DNA from: Leptothoe kymatousa TAU-MAC 1615
GTDB taxonomy: Bacteria > Cyanobacteriota > Cyanobacteriia > Phormidesmidales > Phormidesmidaceae
Length of the DNA: 64,000 nucleotides
Reading direction: 5' to 3'
Assembly (NCBI RefSeq): GCF_018739865.1
Contig: NZ_JADOER010000004.1
Coordinates: 878,157 to 942,156, forward strand
Notes under the pieces: model-generated
What the model saw: the letters and a program-made list of their open reading frames with translations, nothing else
Told to the model about the DNA's origin: nothing
Database searches by the model: none
Program-made: the position numbers and the translations under genes
Shown here: one piece after another, positions 43,627-52,834 of the stretch
How positions within the stretch are numbered: position 1 is the first letter of the stretch
Layout of the letters: each line of letters opens with the position of its first letter

Positions 43627-45693
43627 TTAAGCGATAGTTAGCTGTGCTTGGACGATGACATCATTGAAGTCCTGATCGCCACCGCCAGACAAGTCTTCAA
43701 ATCCAAAGGTATTATCCCCTAGGAGGCGGATATGGTCTGCTCCGTCGCTGTTGGCCCCCACAAAGGCAAAGTAAATATCAGGGTCGTTAGCGGTGTCCGT
43801 ATCTAGTAGAACCTCTGGTCCATCGTTAATGATGATAAAGGGGGCTAGGATGGAGCCGCCTAAAAGCTCTTGGTTGACCTTGGTGGTGGCTTGGTTCTCG
43901 ACGGTAAGGTCTAGTTCAAGGCGTTGGGACAGGGCTGCTTGGGCGTAGCCAGCTGCGCCGGGACGGATATCGGTAATGCCGTCACCGTTGGTGTCGATGC
44001 CCCCGGTTTCATCGGCAATGGTGTAAAAGCCGATAAAGTTGTCGAGGGCCGCTTCGCGGTTGAGGGTAAATTCAGCATTGACGGCTTGGCCGGTAATGTC
44101 CCGTAGATCTATCAACTCGCCGTTGGGGCGCCCCTGCAGTCCTGTGCCCAGTGGTAGCGCAGCATCACTGGTTTGGATAGACACTACCAGGTCATCAAAG
44201 TTGTTGGTGTCCGGTTCGGTTTCCCAGGAGAGGGTAAATTGGCCTGGATCAGTTTCTTCGATTTGGAGGGTATTTGCGGCAGGAAAGATTATTTGGTCGA
44301 GGGCTGTTGTGCCGATATTGAGGGTGTCAACGGTGCCATCGGGAAGCAGATAAAACCGCAGATTTTGGTTTTCCTCAAGGCTGAGGGTGCGAGGAATGTC
44401 GTTATTGAATCCGTTGGGGCTATTGCTGAGGGTGGAGAATAGGCTCTGGAAGCGTTGGGTGGCTGCCTGGATATAGCCCGCTTCACCAGGGGCGATGCCG
44501 TTAATCAGGCCTAGGTCGTCATCTACGGTGTAGATGCCTAGTTCGTAGGGGCGGTGATTGGATTTGCTAACGAGGTTGACTTGAGCGTTGCCGGCTGCGG
44601 TGGAGAGTAGGGTGTTTTCGGAGACTTTGTTCAGACGGCTTACTGGTGGGGTGGTGTCTTCGCCATTGTCGGGAATATTCAGCGGAATAAGAACACGATC
44701 AATGCCTTGAATAGTGCCATTGGCGGCTTGGATGTCGGTGAGCCCAGCTATAAAGGTTGGATCGCTTAGGTCCGGTTCGTTATCAATGAGGCGATTGCCA
44801 GCTGCGGTAATGGTTGCATTGGTTAGTAAGGTGGCGATGGTGCCATCTGTGTTTACTCCGGGGGAAACGTGGTAGAGCAAAATATCGGTTAGCAGCGGGA
44901 TGGGGTCGCCGTCGCCTAGTTCGGTGAGGGTGGCTGCGATCGCATCAAAAGCACCCGCCTCATCATCGCCACTAAAACCAAAGTCCTGGGCCAGGGCCAC
45001 AAAGGCAGCATCCGTAGGGGCGAACACATTTAAATCCGTGTCTGCATCATCCAGGGCCTCGACCAGCCCTGCTGTTTGTAGCGCAGTGAGCAAAATGTCA
45101 AAGTCCTGGTTGTTGTTGTCAAACCCTTCGCCACTTTGGGCAACAATCCCAGCGATGGTGGGGATCGGGGGCTCGTTACTGGCAATATCCAGGGGACTCA
45201 GAACACGGTCGATGACTTGAAAAATACCGTTATCGGCGGCCTGATTAGTCAGAAAAGAGATAAAACTAGGGTCAACCAGATCTGGCTCAAGATCGATTAA
45301 ACTATCCCCATTGGGCGTTATCGTCGCCCCAGGGAGTAACGTCGTAATCGTTGTTAGGCCTTGAATAGTCTCTAGCTCTTTCTCTTCTGGAGAAACATGG
45401 TAGAGCAAAATATCCCTGAGCAGGGGAAGTGGATCGCCGTCGCCCAGCGGTGTTAGGGCTGCCACAATGGCATCAAAGGCACCCGCTTCATCGTTGTTCT
45501 GAAATCCCAGGTCTTGTGCCAGGGTGATAAATGCTGCATCCGTAGGGGCAAAGACAGTTAGGTCAGCATCCTCGGCATCCAGAGCCCCATCTAGGTTTGC
45601 GGTCTCAAGGGCATTGAATAAAATATCAAAGTCATTGGATGTGTTATCAAAACTGCCACCGTCTTGACCAAAAATTTCTGCAAGTGTAGCCAC
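43627..45693 (-). CDS. Protein with two FAS1 (fasciclin) domains and DUF4114-type C-terminus
   Basis: I chose the GTG at 45693 (688 residues, MATLAEIFGQDGG), with AGGA seven bases upstream; the frame continues 17 codons further. Two FAS1 adhesion domains lie at about 1-165 and 175-335, each with the LTVFAPTDAAF box and ILLYHVSP box; the pair is ~60% alike and looks duplicated. A region with repeated DDLGLINGIAPGEAGYIQAA-like motifs follows (~345-600). The last ~60 residues contain FGFEDLSGGGDQDFNDVI, the calcium-binding-like signature of DUF4114 proteins. No Sec signal is seen; many such cyanobacterial proteins are exported by type I systems through their C-termini. An adhesion or matrix role is likely. 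Confidence 0.88.
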   Translation of the reverse strand: MATLAEIFGQDGGSFDNTSNDFDILFNALETANLDGALDAEDADLTVFAPTDAAFITLAQDLGFQNNDEAGAFDAIVAALTPLGDGDPLPLLRDILLYHVSPEEKELETIQGLTTITTLLPGATITPNGDSLIDLEPDLVDPSFISFLTNQAADNGIFQVIDRVLSPLDIASNEPPIPTIAGIVAQSGEGFDNNNQDFDILLTALQTAGLVEALDDADTDLNVFAPTDAAFVALAQDFGFSGDDEAGAFDAIAATLTELGDGDPIPLLTDILLYHVSPGVNTDGTIATLLTNATITAAGNRLIDNEPDLSDPTFIAGLTDIQAANGTIQGIDRVLIPLNIPDNGEDTTPPVSRLNKVSENTLLSTAAGNAQVNLVSKSNHRPYELGIYTVDDDLGLINGIAPGEAGYIQAATQRFQSLFSTLSNSPNGFNNDIPRTLSLEENQNLRFYLLPDGTVDTLNIGTTALDQIIFPAANTLQIEETDPGQFTLSWETEPDTNNFDDLVVSIQTSDAALPLGTGLQGRPNGELIDLRDITGQAVNAEFTLNREAALDNFIGFYTIADETGGIDTNGDGITDIRPGAAGYAQAALSQRLELDLTVENQATTKVNQELLGGSILAPFIIINDGPEVLLDTDTANDPDIYFAFVGANSDGADHIRLLGDNTFGFEDLSGGGDQDFNDVIVQAQLTIA

Positions 45694-46104
45694 AAGTATT
45701 TCCTGTTTAGTGTATCTATTCGTTATGGAAAAAATGGTGAGCACGCATAGAAAAAGACGGAACCGTTCGACGATCGGATTAATTTTTTTTGAGTTGATTT
45801 AATAAAATAATCTTTGTGTTTTAGAGAACAATTTTTGTTTGTTTGAGGAACAATCTCAATCAAAGGATGTCACCAGGTTTGGTTGCAATTCAACGGGGGG
45901 TTGCACCGCCCGAAAACCTTAAGGGGACGGCACAAAAAGTATCTTTAGGTACAGCAGACCAGTGGGGCACGCATGCCCCTTGCCTAAGGCCATAGGCGTT
46001 TGGCCTTGTCGGTTAACTGTCGGCGTCACTGAGCCTTGGGATGATTTTAGTTGTCATGTCTAGACAATTCGCCAGGTTTTGAGATTGTTTCAAGTCGTCA
46101 ATGG
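45694..46104. other. 411-bp gap upstream of the FAS1 gene
   Basis: The part next to the FAS1 gene (45770-45870) is AT-rich and should contain its promoter. No reading frame or clear hairpin was found in the rest. Confidence 0.45.
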
Positions 46105-47097
46105 CTAATTGTCGACTTCCCCTTCAAATAGGGTGTCCAAAGGCATGGCGTTAATCCCGAGTTGTTCTGTTAAATATCTCGACAACACATCGTTTTGGCC
46201 GTGGGTCACATAGACTGTGGTTGCCTTGGTCTCTTTTACTGTCCGAATTAAGCTGGGCCAGTCGGCATGGTCCGATAGGATAAATCCCCGCTCATATCCG
46301 CGCCGTCGGCGCGCACCGCGCACCGCCATCCACCCGGATGCAAAGGCCGTTTGGGGCCGTTTAAATCGCTTCATCCAAGTAGAACGATGGCCAGATGGCG
46401 GGGCAATCACCAAATCTCCTTGAAACCGATAGGATTTTTCTGTTTGGCTGGTGGGTACGGTGGGAAGCATGTTGACCCCGACCTGTCGATAAATCTCGGT
46501 GAGTGCCTGGACTGCCCCGTGGACATAAACTGTTTTGTCTGTGAATTGGGTGAGTTCCGCCAATACGCGCTGGGCTTTACCAAAGGAATAACAAAACAAC
46601 AGTGAGGGGCGTTCTAAATCACGTTGCCACCAGCGATAAATTTGTTCTGCTGTTGTCGCCCCTGACTGCCAACGATAGATGGGGAGACCAAAGGTGGCTT
46701 CGGTAATGTAGGTGTCGCACTCTACCACCTCGAACGGTTCGCAGGTGGGGTCAGCGCAGCGTTTGTAGTCTCCGGATATGCACCACACGTCATCCTTGTG
46801 CTCCACTCGGATCTGGGCTGAGCCCAAAACATGGCCCGCTGAATGAAACGATACCCAGGTATTGCCTAGTTTAATCTTGTCGCCATACTGCATCGGTTTG
46901 AGGTCGATATCCTGGCCTAGACGCTTGCGGAGGATTCCTGCTGAACTGTGGATGGCGTAGTAATGTTCAGAGCCAGAACGGGCATGGTCCGAGTGGGCGT
47001 GGGTGATGAGGGCTGTTTCTACTTTGCGCCATGGGTCGATGTAGAAATCGCCTTGGGCACAGTACAGCCCCTCGGGGCGAACGCTAATTAGGGACAT
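46105..47097 (-). CDS. Ligase-associated DNA exonuclease (metallo-beta-lactamase fold)
   Basis: A 330-residue MBL/beta-CASP-type nuclease. The metal-binding THAHSDHA (HxHxDH) is near residues 32-39, the second His is in FHSAGHVLGSAQI, then SGDYKR, and the C-terminal ILSDHADWPSLI and VYVTHGQNDVL. This pattern matches the family normally encoded with an ATP-dependent DNA ligase and an Lhr-like helicase in a bacterial repair cluster. Here neither partner is next to it: a LysR gene is divergent upstream and the FAS1 gene lies downstream. Repair of DNA ends is the expected role. Confidence 0.88.
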   Translation of the reverse strand: MSLISVRPEGLYCAQGDFYIDPWRKVETALITHAHSDHARSGSEHYYAIHSSAGILRKRLGQDIDLKPMQYGDKIKLGNTWVSFHSAGHVLGSAQIRVEHKDDVWCISGDYKRCADPTCEPFEVVECDTYITEATFGLPIYRWQSGATTAEQIYRWWQRDLERPSLLFCYSFGKAQRVLAELTQFTDKTVYVHGAVQALTEIYRQVGVNMLPTVPTSQTEKSYRFQGDLVIAPPSGHRSTWMKRFKRPQTAFASGWMAVRGARRRRGYERGFILSDHADWPSLIRTVKETKATTVYVTHGQNDVLSRYLTEQLGINAMPLDTLFEGEVDN

Positions 47098-47444
47098 GGG
47101 GATTTAGGGGGGAGTTTCCCATTTTATTTCGCCCCGTCATGGTTGGTCGGGCGGATGGGGTTTGGGGGCAGCTCCGTGGGCCATGTCTCCCTTAGGGAAT
47201 GGTTGGACTAACGCCCGATTGGCACAGTTTTTTAGTGTATGGTGGCTGATCGGCCAAATCAAGTGGTCTGCTGCACAATTTCCATGAAAGCTATAGATGG
47301 ATTTAATCGATTTTATTTAGCAATCTAGGGCAATATCAAAAGATAAACCCTGTTCTAATTTGGCCTTGGGGGTTTTCGTTGGGAAAATCTTAATGGTTTG
47401 AGCCGAATATGGTTTAGGTATCATCTACATTCCTTAGGGGCTCT
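47098..47444. other. 347-bp divergent region (exonuclease/LysR)
   Basis: Shared upstream region of two divergent genes. LysR proteins often bind such regions as T-N11-A sites; several fit loosely and none is decisive. No coding frame was seen. Confidence 0.4.
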
Positions 47445-48368
47445 ATGGCGCAGAGCAATCCCAACCGACTAAAACTTTCACAACTGCGGGCGCTGGTAGC
47501 GATCGCAAAAACCGGTACCTTTAGCGATGCCGCACTCCAGTTAGATCTGTCCCAGTCGGCGGTAAGTCATGCGATCGCCACCCTAGAAACAGAGCTCGGT
47601 GTGATTTTGCTCAACCGTGGTCGCCAGGGGGCCGTGCTGACCCCAGTGGGGGCAACCATTACGGCCGAAGCCGAAGCCGTGTTAAATCGGCTCGATACCA
47701 TTTGTCAGCAGGCCCAGCTAGCTAAGGGCCTACAGTCCGGCCAGGTGCGCATCGGTGGATTTCGTAGCGTGGCCACCCACATTTTGCCAGCGGTGATCGA
47801 ACGCTTTCGTCAGCAATATCCAGGCATCAGCGTCACCATTGATGAATTTAGCCACTACCGCCGCGTGGATGAATCCCTGCGGGAAGGGCGCATTGACATT
47901 GGCTTTAGCTATTTGCCAGCGGGTAAAGAATTTGATGCCTGGGAACTGTTGCGGGATGAATATATTGTGCTGTTGCCACCAGCGGCAAAACCCGTAAATG
48001 CTCAGCTTACCTGGGAACAGCTGTTTAGCTATCCCCTGATTCAAACACCTCCGGGGGATGGCTGTCGTTACAAAATTGAGCAATATCTCATGCGGCACCA
48101 GCAGCCCTGCAAGTTTGCCTACGATGTGCGAGAAGATTCCACCATTGTCAGCATGGTGCAAAAGGGGCTGGGGGCTACCATCATGGCCAAGCTCGCGGCA
48201 GAACCCATTCCAGACGATATTATCGTGGCCCAGCTGCCGGACCCCTTTGAACGGGTGATTGGGGTGATTACCTTAACAGACGCCCTGCAGCCCCCCTCTG
48301 TTTTTGCCTTTCTAGACACTATCAAAGCTGTGTGGGGTGGGAAGCCTGGGGAATCTCAGGCAGCGTGA
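47445..48368 (+). CDS. LysR-type transcriptional regulator
   Basis: The 307-residue protein has an N-terminal winged helix-turn-helix (LSQLRALVAIAKTGTFSDAALQLDLSQSAVSHAIATLETELGVILLNRG, residues ~10-58), a linker helix and a two-lobed periplasmic-binding-like effector domain (from about residue 95). The GQVRIGGFRSVATHILPAVIERF and GRIDIGFSY segments are standard for the family. The target and inducer are unknown. It is divergent from the exonuclease gene and followed by a rhomboid protease gene after 117 bp; either neighbour could be regulated. Confidence 0.95.
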   Translation: MAQSNPNRLKLSQLRALVAIAKTGTFSDAALQLDLSQSAVSHAIATLETELGVILLNRGRQGAVLTPVGATITAEAEAVLNRLDTICQQAQLAKGLQSGQVRIGGFRSVATHILPAVIERFRQQYPGISVTIDEFSHYRRVDESLREGRIDIGFSYLPAGKEFDAWELLRDEYIVLLPPAAKPVNAQLTWEQLFSYPLIQTPPGDGCRYKIEQYLMRHQQPCKFAYDVREDSTIVSMVQKGLGATIMAKLAAEPIPDDIIVAQLPDPFERVIGVITLTDALQPPSVFAFLDTIKAVWGGKPGESQAA

Positions 48369-48485
48369 AATGGGAAATCAGAAGTCGGAAATCAGAAGTC
48401 GGAATTTAAAACTTAATCGGCAGAATCGAAAAACCATCACCGACAATACCTGACAATATAAAACGTCGGCCGGTATAAATTTTCT

Positions 48486-49205
48486 GTGGTTCCTTTAAAC
48501 GACAATAATCCCACCCGTACCACTCCCTATGTGGTGTTTGGTCTGATTGCCCTCAATGTGGTGCTATTTTTCTACGAGCTTTCCCTGCAAGGGGCTGGGG
48601 AGCAGGCCCTGGATCAGTTTTTTCGGGTATGGGCGATTGTGCCAGCGGAGCTAACGGATAGCTTTGTGGGCCGCACCGTGAATCCAGTAGGCGAATGGTT
48701 TACCCTGATTAGCTCCCAGTTTCTCCATGGTGGCTGGGCCCACCTGGGGGGCAACATGCTCTACCTTTGGATTTTTGGCAATAATATTGAAGACCAGCTG
48801 GGCCATGGCAAGTTTATTGTGTTTTACCTGGCCTGTGGGGCGTTGGCCGGGCTGGCCCAGTGGGTTTTTATGCCCAGCTCTATCGTGCCCACCCTCGGGG
48901 CCAGTGGCGCGATCGCAGGCATCATGGGAGCCTACATCATTCGATTCCCCAGGGCCCAAATCCTCACCCTGTTGCCTTTATTTATTCTGATTACCACCGT
49001 GCGCATTCCGGCCATCTTCTTCCTCGGTTGGTGGTTTGTGCAGCAGGCATTTTACGGTGTAGCAAGCTTAGGGGCCAATGCCGACATGGGGGCCGGTGGT
49101 GTGGCCTACTGGGCCCATGCCGGGGGCTTTGTATTCGGAGTTATCCTAGGGCCGCTACTCGGTTTATTCCCCAAGGGGCAAGGGCCGTTCAAATCTAGAC
49201 GGTAA
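48486..49205 (+). CDS. Rhomboid-family intramembrane serine protease
   Basis: The 239-residue protein starts at GTG and has six or seven membrane segments. Catalytic residues are Ser140 in GASGAIAG and His211 in YWAHAGGF; HGGWAHLGGNMLYLWIFGNNIED (about 79-101) is the conserved L1-TM2 region with the HxxxN pair. These enzymes cut transmembrane helices of membrane proteins; the substrate is unknown. A short GGAAATCAGAAGTC tandem repeat lies in the 117-bp gap upstream (48372-48399). Confidence 0.94.
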   Translation: MVPLNDNNPTRTTPYVVFGLIALNVVLFFYELSLQGAGEQALDQFFRVWAIVPAELTDSFVGRTVNPVGEWFTLISSQFLHGGWAHLGGNMLYLWIFGNNIEDQLGHGKFIVFYLACGALAGLAQWVFMPSSIVPTLGASGAIAGIMGAYIIRFPRAQILTLLPLFILITTVRIPAIFFLGWWFVQQAFYGVASLGANADMGAGGVAYWAHAGGFVFGVILGPLLGLFPKGQGPFKSRR

Positions 49206-49252
49206 TCGCCGCAAAGGCCAGTAGTCGGTCCCTGGTATCTGTTTTGGCCGAG

Positions 49253-49948
49253 TCACAGTTCAGGTAACCCAAAGGTGGGCAGTTCCAAATTGTCCTCCGC
49301 TTCCTCCGGCGGCGATATGGGGGCTGTTTCCGCTGCTGGCGCCGTGTCCCCCACTTGAAATACATATTCTCGACCAAATTCCCCTGGTCGGCTAATGCCC
49401 TCATAGAGGGTGGTGACTCCATTGTTCAAAATAGTCAGGGTATAGGGCACGGCTAGCCCATCCGCCGCATTCGCTGACTGCTCACCACAGGGAATGGTGA
49501 GCGCAACATAGGCCAAATAGTCTCCACTGGGCGCTGCCCCCGTCGGCCAAAAAATATTTTCCACCGGGTTTGCGCTGTGGGTTTCACAAAAGCCGTTGGC
49601 ATTCACATCCAACCGGCCACCGGTAGGAGAGGTGGGGGAGCCAAAATCAATAATGTTGCTATTGGGATCGACCACAATTAGGTCCAAATCATCGCGGGTG
49701 TCCCAACGCAAAGTGATCTGAATATCACCGGTTTGTAAAACGGGTTGAATATCGGGTTCACTCCGATCGGGGCAAAGCTCACCCAGGTCATAGGTTTGGC
49801 CACGGCTGTCTTGGATATAGCAACCACCGTGATCATCCCCACCCCAGGCGCTGGTCTGAAAAAGCCCCCCCAGGACCACCACTCCTAAGCTGACCCACAT
49901 TGCTTCACATTGTTTCATTCCAAAATATACCGTTAACTTTCTCAACAT
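49253..49948 (-). CDS. Secreted protein with DUF2135/YfaP-like domain
   Basis: The 231-residue protein has an N-terminal signal sequence (MWVSLGVVVLGGLFQTSAWG; the start could be the ATG at residue 11). The central part, ITLRWDTRDDLDLIVVDPNSNIIDFG, then SPTGGRLDVNANGFCE and ENIFWPTGAAPSGDYLAYV, is the beta-sandwich pattern of DUF2135/YfaP-like exported domains (W...DLDL..DP, GG.L, EN..W, G.Y). Four Cys may form disulphides. The tail is acidic and Pro-rich. The likely location is periplasmic or extracellular. It is convergent with the rhomboid gene. Confidence 0.75.
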   Translation of the reverse strand: MLRKLTVYFGMKQCEAMWVSLGVVVLGGLFQTSAWGGDDHGGCYIQDSRGQTYDLGELCPDRSEPDIQPVLQTGDIQITLRWDTRDDLDLIVVDPNSNIIDFGSPTSPTGGRLDVNANGFCETHSANPVENIFWPTGAAPSGDYLAYVALTIPCGEQSANAADGLAVPYTLTILNNGVTTLYEGISRPGEFGREYVFQVGDTAPAAETAPISPPEEAEDNLELPTFGLPEL

Positions 49949-50092
49949 AGACCCACTGGCTAAGGCCTGTGGCTAAAAGATCTAGGGGTATTTGGGGGGA
50001 AGGGTATCGCAATTTTTCATCTGTACGCTAGACAGAAACTCGAAAGATGTGCTATCCATGGGCACATTAATTCGCGTGCGCTTTGATTCCCT

Positions 50093-50911
50093 ATGGGTTC
50101 TTCCATCCTCGCTATTCTCTCGTTAATTGTGATCGGCTACTCTGTTGGTTCGGTCAGGGTTGTTAAAGAAGGTAATGCGGCATTAATTGAACGGTTAGGC
50201 CGTTACAAAGCCACCTTAGATCCTGGGGTGAACTTTATTGTGCCGTTACTAGACGCTCTGGTGATTGAAGACACGCTGCGGGAGCAAATTCTAGATATTG
50301 AACCCCGGTCTGCAACCACACGGGACAATGTCAATGTGGATGTGGACGCCGTTATCTATTGGCGGATTTTGGATCTGGAGAAAACCTACTACGCCATTGA
50401 AGATGTGGAGACGGCCATTCAAGAGTTAGTAACCACAACCCTGCGCTCTGAAGTCGGTAAAATGGAGCTGCAAGAAACCTTCTCCTCTCGCGAAACCATT
50501 AACAAGTCCCTGTTGGACGTCTTAGACGAAGCCACTGAGCCTTGGGGGGTAAAGGTAAACCGCGTGGAAGTTCAGGAGATTAAAATTCCTTCCGAAGTGG
50601 AAGAATCCATGCGCATGGAGCAGGCGGCTGAAATTGCAAAACGTGCAGCCATAACCAAAGCCAAAGGCTTAAAAGAAGCCGCCATTCTAGAAGCCGAAGG
50701 TAGCGTACAGTCGATGCAGCTAATTGCCCAAGCCTTTGACGGCCAGCTAAGTCAGGGCGAAATCATGAAGTTTCTCATTGCTCAACGCTATGTGGATGCC
50801 AACCAGAAGCTGGGTGAAAGTGAGAATTCTAAAGTGGTCTTCATGGATCCCCGGGCGTTAACAGAAGGCCTAGTGGATCTGATTAACGAAAATCCTGATA
50901 CCAATAATTAA
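50093..50911 (+). CDS. SPFH/stomatin-like (band 7) membrane protein
   Basis: A 272-residue protein with one N-terminal membrane hairpin or anchor (SSILAILSLIVIGYSVG), the SPFH core (VRVVKEGNAALIERLGRYKATLDPGVNFIVPLLD ... VDVDAVIYWRI ... LRSEVGKMELQETFSSRETIN), and a charged coiled coil (EQAAEIAKRAAITKAKGLKEAAILEAEG) at about 185-215. SPFH proteins form ring-like membrane scaffolds that organise microdomains or hold FtsH-type proteases. rlmN follows 87 bp downstream. Confidence 0.94.
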   Translation: MGSSILAILSLIVIGYSVGSVRVVKEGNAALIERLGRYKATLDPGVNFIVPLLDALVIEDTLREQILDIEPRSATTRDNVNVDVDAVIYWRILDLEKTYYAIEDVETAIQELVTTTLRSEVGKMELQETFSSRETINKSLLDVLDEATEPWGVKVNRVEVQEIKIPSEVEESMRMEQAAEIAKRAAITKAKGLKEAAILEAEGSVQSMQLIAQAFDGQLSQGEIMKFLIAQRYVDANQKLGESENSKVVFMDPRALTEGLVDLINENPDTNN

Positions 50912-50998
50912 GCTGGGTTTCACCTAATTCTATTGCCCAAATCTTCTAAGATATAGGTCCGGTATTTATTGCTGGGCCTTTCTCTATGGTCTGAAATC

Positions 50999-52048
50999 AT
51001 GGTTGCCATCCTGGATAACACATCCGGCCAGCGTCCCCTATTGGGGATGACCCAGGCCGAACTCACTGAGTGGGTGCAAACCCAGGATCAACCCGCTTAC
51101 CGTGGTAAACAGCTGCATCAATGGCTCTACGGAAAAGGCGTGCGCTCTCTTGCCGACATTACGGTTTTTCCCAAGGCATGGCGTCAGTCTGCCGCCCATG
51201 TATCCGTCGGACGTTCCGACATTCACCATCGCTCCATTGCGCCAGACCAAACGGTGAAATTTCTGCTGCGGTTAGACGATAACCACATTATTGAAACCGT
51301 TGGGATGCCCACTGAGAAACGCCTGACGGTGTGTGTGTCTTCCCAGGTGGGCTGTCCCATGGCATGTGACTTTTGCGCCACTGGCAAGGGCGGCTTTATT
51401 CGCAATCTGGCCACCCACGAAATTGTGGATCAGGTGCTGACGGTCCAAGAAGACTTTGAGCAGCGTGTGAGCAACATTGTTTTTATGGGCATGGGAGAGC
51501 CCCTGATCAATGTGAAAAATGTGGTGGCTGCGGTTCAATGTCTGAATCAGGATATTGGCATTGGTCAGCGTAGTATTACGGTCTCTACCGTTGGTATCCC
51601 CGGCCAAATTCGTCGCCTGGCCCAGCACAATCTTCAGATAACGCTGGCGGTGAGTCTCCATGCGTCCAATCAAACATTGCGCACGCAGCTGATCCCCAGT
51701 GCCCAGCAGTATCCACTGGAGCAGCTCCTGGATGAGTGCCGTGAGTATGTGACGGTGACGGGACGGCGGGTGACCTTTGAGTATATTTTGCTGGCAGGTC
51801 TGAATGATTGCCCGGAACATGCCGCAGAGCTAGCTAGCTTATTGCGTGGTTTCCAAAGCCATGTCAACCTGATTCCCTACAATCCGATTGATGAGGTGGA
51901 CTATCAGCGCCCTTCTAAAAAGCGGGTCAGTCAATTTACGAATGCATTAAAAGCAGCGGGGATTGCGGTAAGTGTGCGATATTCTCGGGGCTTAGAAAAG
52001 GATGCTGCTTGTGGGCAGTTAAGAGCCTCTAAGGTCGTCAATGTCTAG
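50999..52048 (+). CDS. rlmN: 23S rRNA (adenine2503-C2)-methyltransferase RlmN
   Basis: A radical-SAM methyltransferase that makes 2-methyladenosine in 23S rRNA A2503 and in some tRNAs. I chose the ATG at 50999 (349 residues, [11 protein letters not shown]); the frame begins 10 codons earlier. The CxxxCxxC iron-sulphur motif is CPMACDFC (about residues 122-129), followed by [25 protein letters not shown] and the catalytic Cys near the end (KDAACGQL). All parts are present at normal length. Confidence 0.97.
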   Translation: MVAILDNTSGQRPLLGMTQAELTEWVQTQDQPAYRGKQLHQWLYGKGVRSLADITVFPKAWRQSAAHVSVGRSDIHHRSIAPDQTVKFLLRLDDNHIIETVGMPTEKRLTVCVSSQVGCPMACDFCATGKGGFIRNLATHEIVDQVLTVQEDFEQRVSNIVFMGMGEPLINVKNVVAAVQCLNQDIGIGQRSITVSTVGIPGQIRRLAQHNLQITLAVSLHASNQTLRTQLIPSAQQYPLEQLLDECREYVTVTGRRVTFEYILLAGLNDCPEHAAELASLLRGFQSHVNLIPYNPIDEVDYQRPSKKRVSQFTNALKAAGIAVSVRYSRGLEKDAACGQLRASKVVNV

Positions 52049-52144
52049 GGGCTACTAGGCCGGTTGTATGTGGGGGCTTAACCAGCCGTCATTGCGTAGC
52101 GAGGGTCGTAGGAGCGTTCTTGTCGATCCCAAAAATAATGTTGA

Positions 52145-52333
52145 TTAACTGGCAAAAACTGAGGCAAAACCTGGGGCATAAGCTTCGATAACTTTGCCCG
52201 TTCGTTGACAAACAATCATTAAGTAATCACAACTGGAACATTGCGTTCGGGTTAACTGTTGTGAATTTAGATAATGGCGTTCAGCTGCTTTGCCACAGTT
52301 AGGACAATGAATAGATTGAATGGTAGTGCTCAT
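52145..52333 (-). CDS. Small zinc-ribbon protein, 62 aa
   Basis: Two CxxC pairs (HCPNCGKAAERHY near residues 10-13 and QCSSCDYLMIVC near 32-35) form a zinc ribbon, followed by TGKVIEAYAPG. Cyanobacterial proteins of this size and pattern are often labelled PriA-like because of the zinc-ribbon similarity, but there is no helicase domain. Function unknown. A 33-codon frame overlaps its end in another phase (52082-52183). Confidence 0.75.
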   Translation of the reverse strand: MSTTIQSIHCPNCGKAAERHYLNSQQLTRTQCSSCDYLMIVCQRTGKVIEAYAPGFASVFAS

Positions 52334-52413
52334 AGAGATTATTGGTAAGGGCGAACAGGCCTTAATTATGGCAATTCTCTCCAGCTACGACAATGTGCCG
52401 AAAGATACAGGAA

Positions 52414-52450
52414 ACACGGGGATCGCTTGTTAAAAGGGCGATCCCCGTGT
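52414..52450. terminator. 13-bp hairpin
   Basis: ACACGGGGATCGC pairs exactly with GCGATCCCCGTGT across an 11-base loop. It lies 385 bp beyond the reductase gene stop and 80 bp upstream of the zinc-ribbon gene. It could end reductase transcripts; there is no T run. Confidence 0.5.
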
Positions 52451-52834
52451 CCGCTTTAATCCTTGGCACAGAGCATTTTGAGACTATTTAACCCATGGGA
52501 AAAATCAAAAAACGCCAATAGATTTAAAGACAAAAATTATCATTCTTATGAAGAATATGTTTAAGAAGTCAGGGTTTCATGCCTTTTTTCTAAAGGATTA
52601 TTTTAGGAATTTTGCAACCTTTGATACTTTTTCAGCTGTTTCGTTGTGTAGCTAAATTAAGACTAATTAATATATTTTTTATATTAAATCGGTATGGCTT
52701 GTTTGTATTAATAAAAAACGTCAGCGGTTGTTATGATTTTTCGCTTTGCTGATTCCGGAGGGGGACCATTTGTAATGCTGACCCATGGGCTGGGTGCGAC
52801 CAACATCCTCCCGTAGATTGGCCGCGTCCCTTTG
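52451..52834. other. 384-bp AT-rich gap with a possible gene remnant
   Basis: 52540-52735 is markedly AT-rich and without coding potential. At 52733 a 27-codon plus-strand frame resembles the start of an alpha/beta hydrolase; it is listed separately. Confidence 0.45.
52733..52816 (+). pseudogene. Possible truncated alpha/beta-hydrolase start
   Basis: The frame begins MIFRFADSGGGPFVMLTHGLGATNI and stops after 27 codons. The spacing of an early Gly-rich turn and the HGLG oxyanion-hole motif is what the first 25 residues of alpha/beta hydrolases look like. Nothing downstream continues the fold, so it would be a remnant. The match is short and could be chance. Confidence 0.3.
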
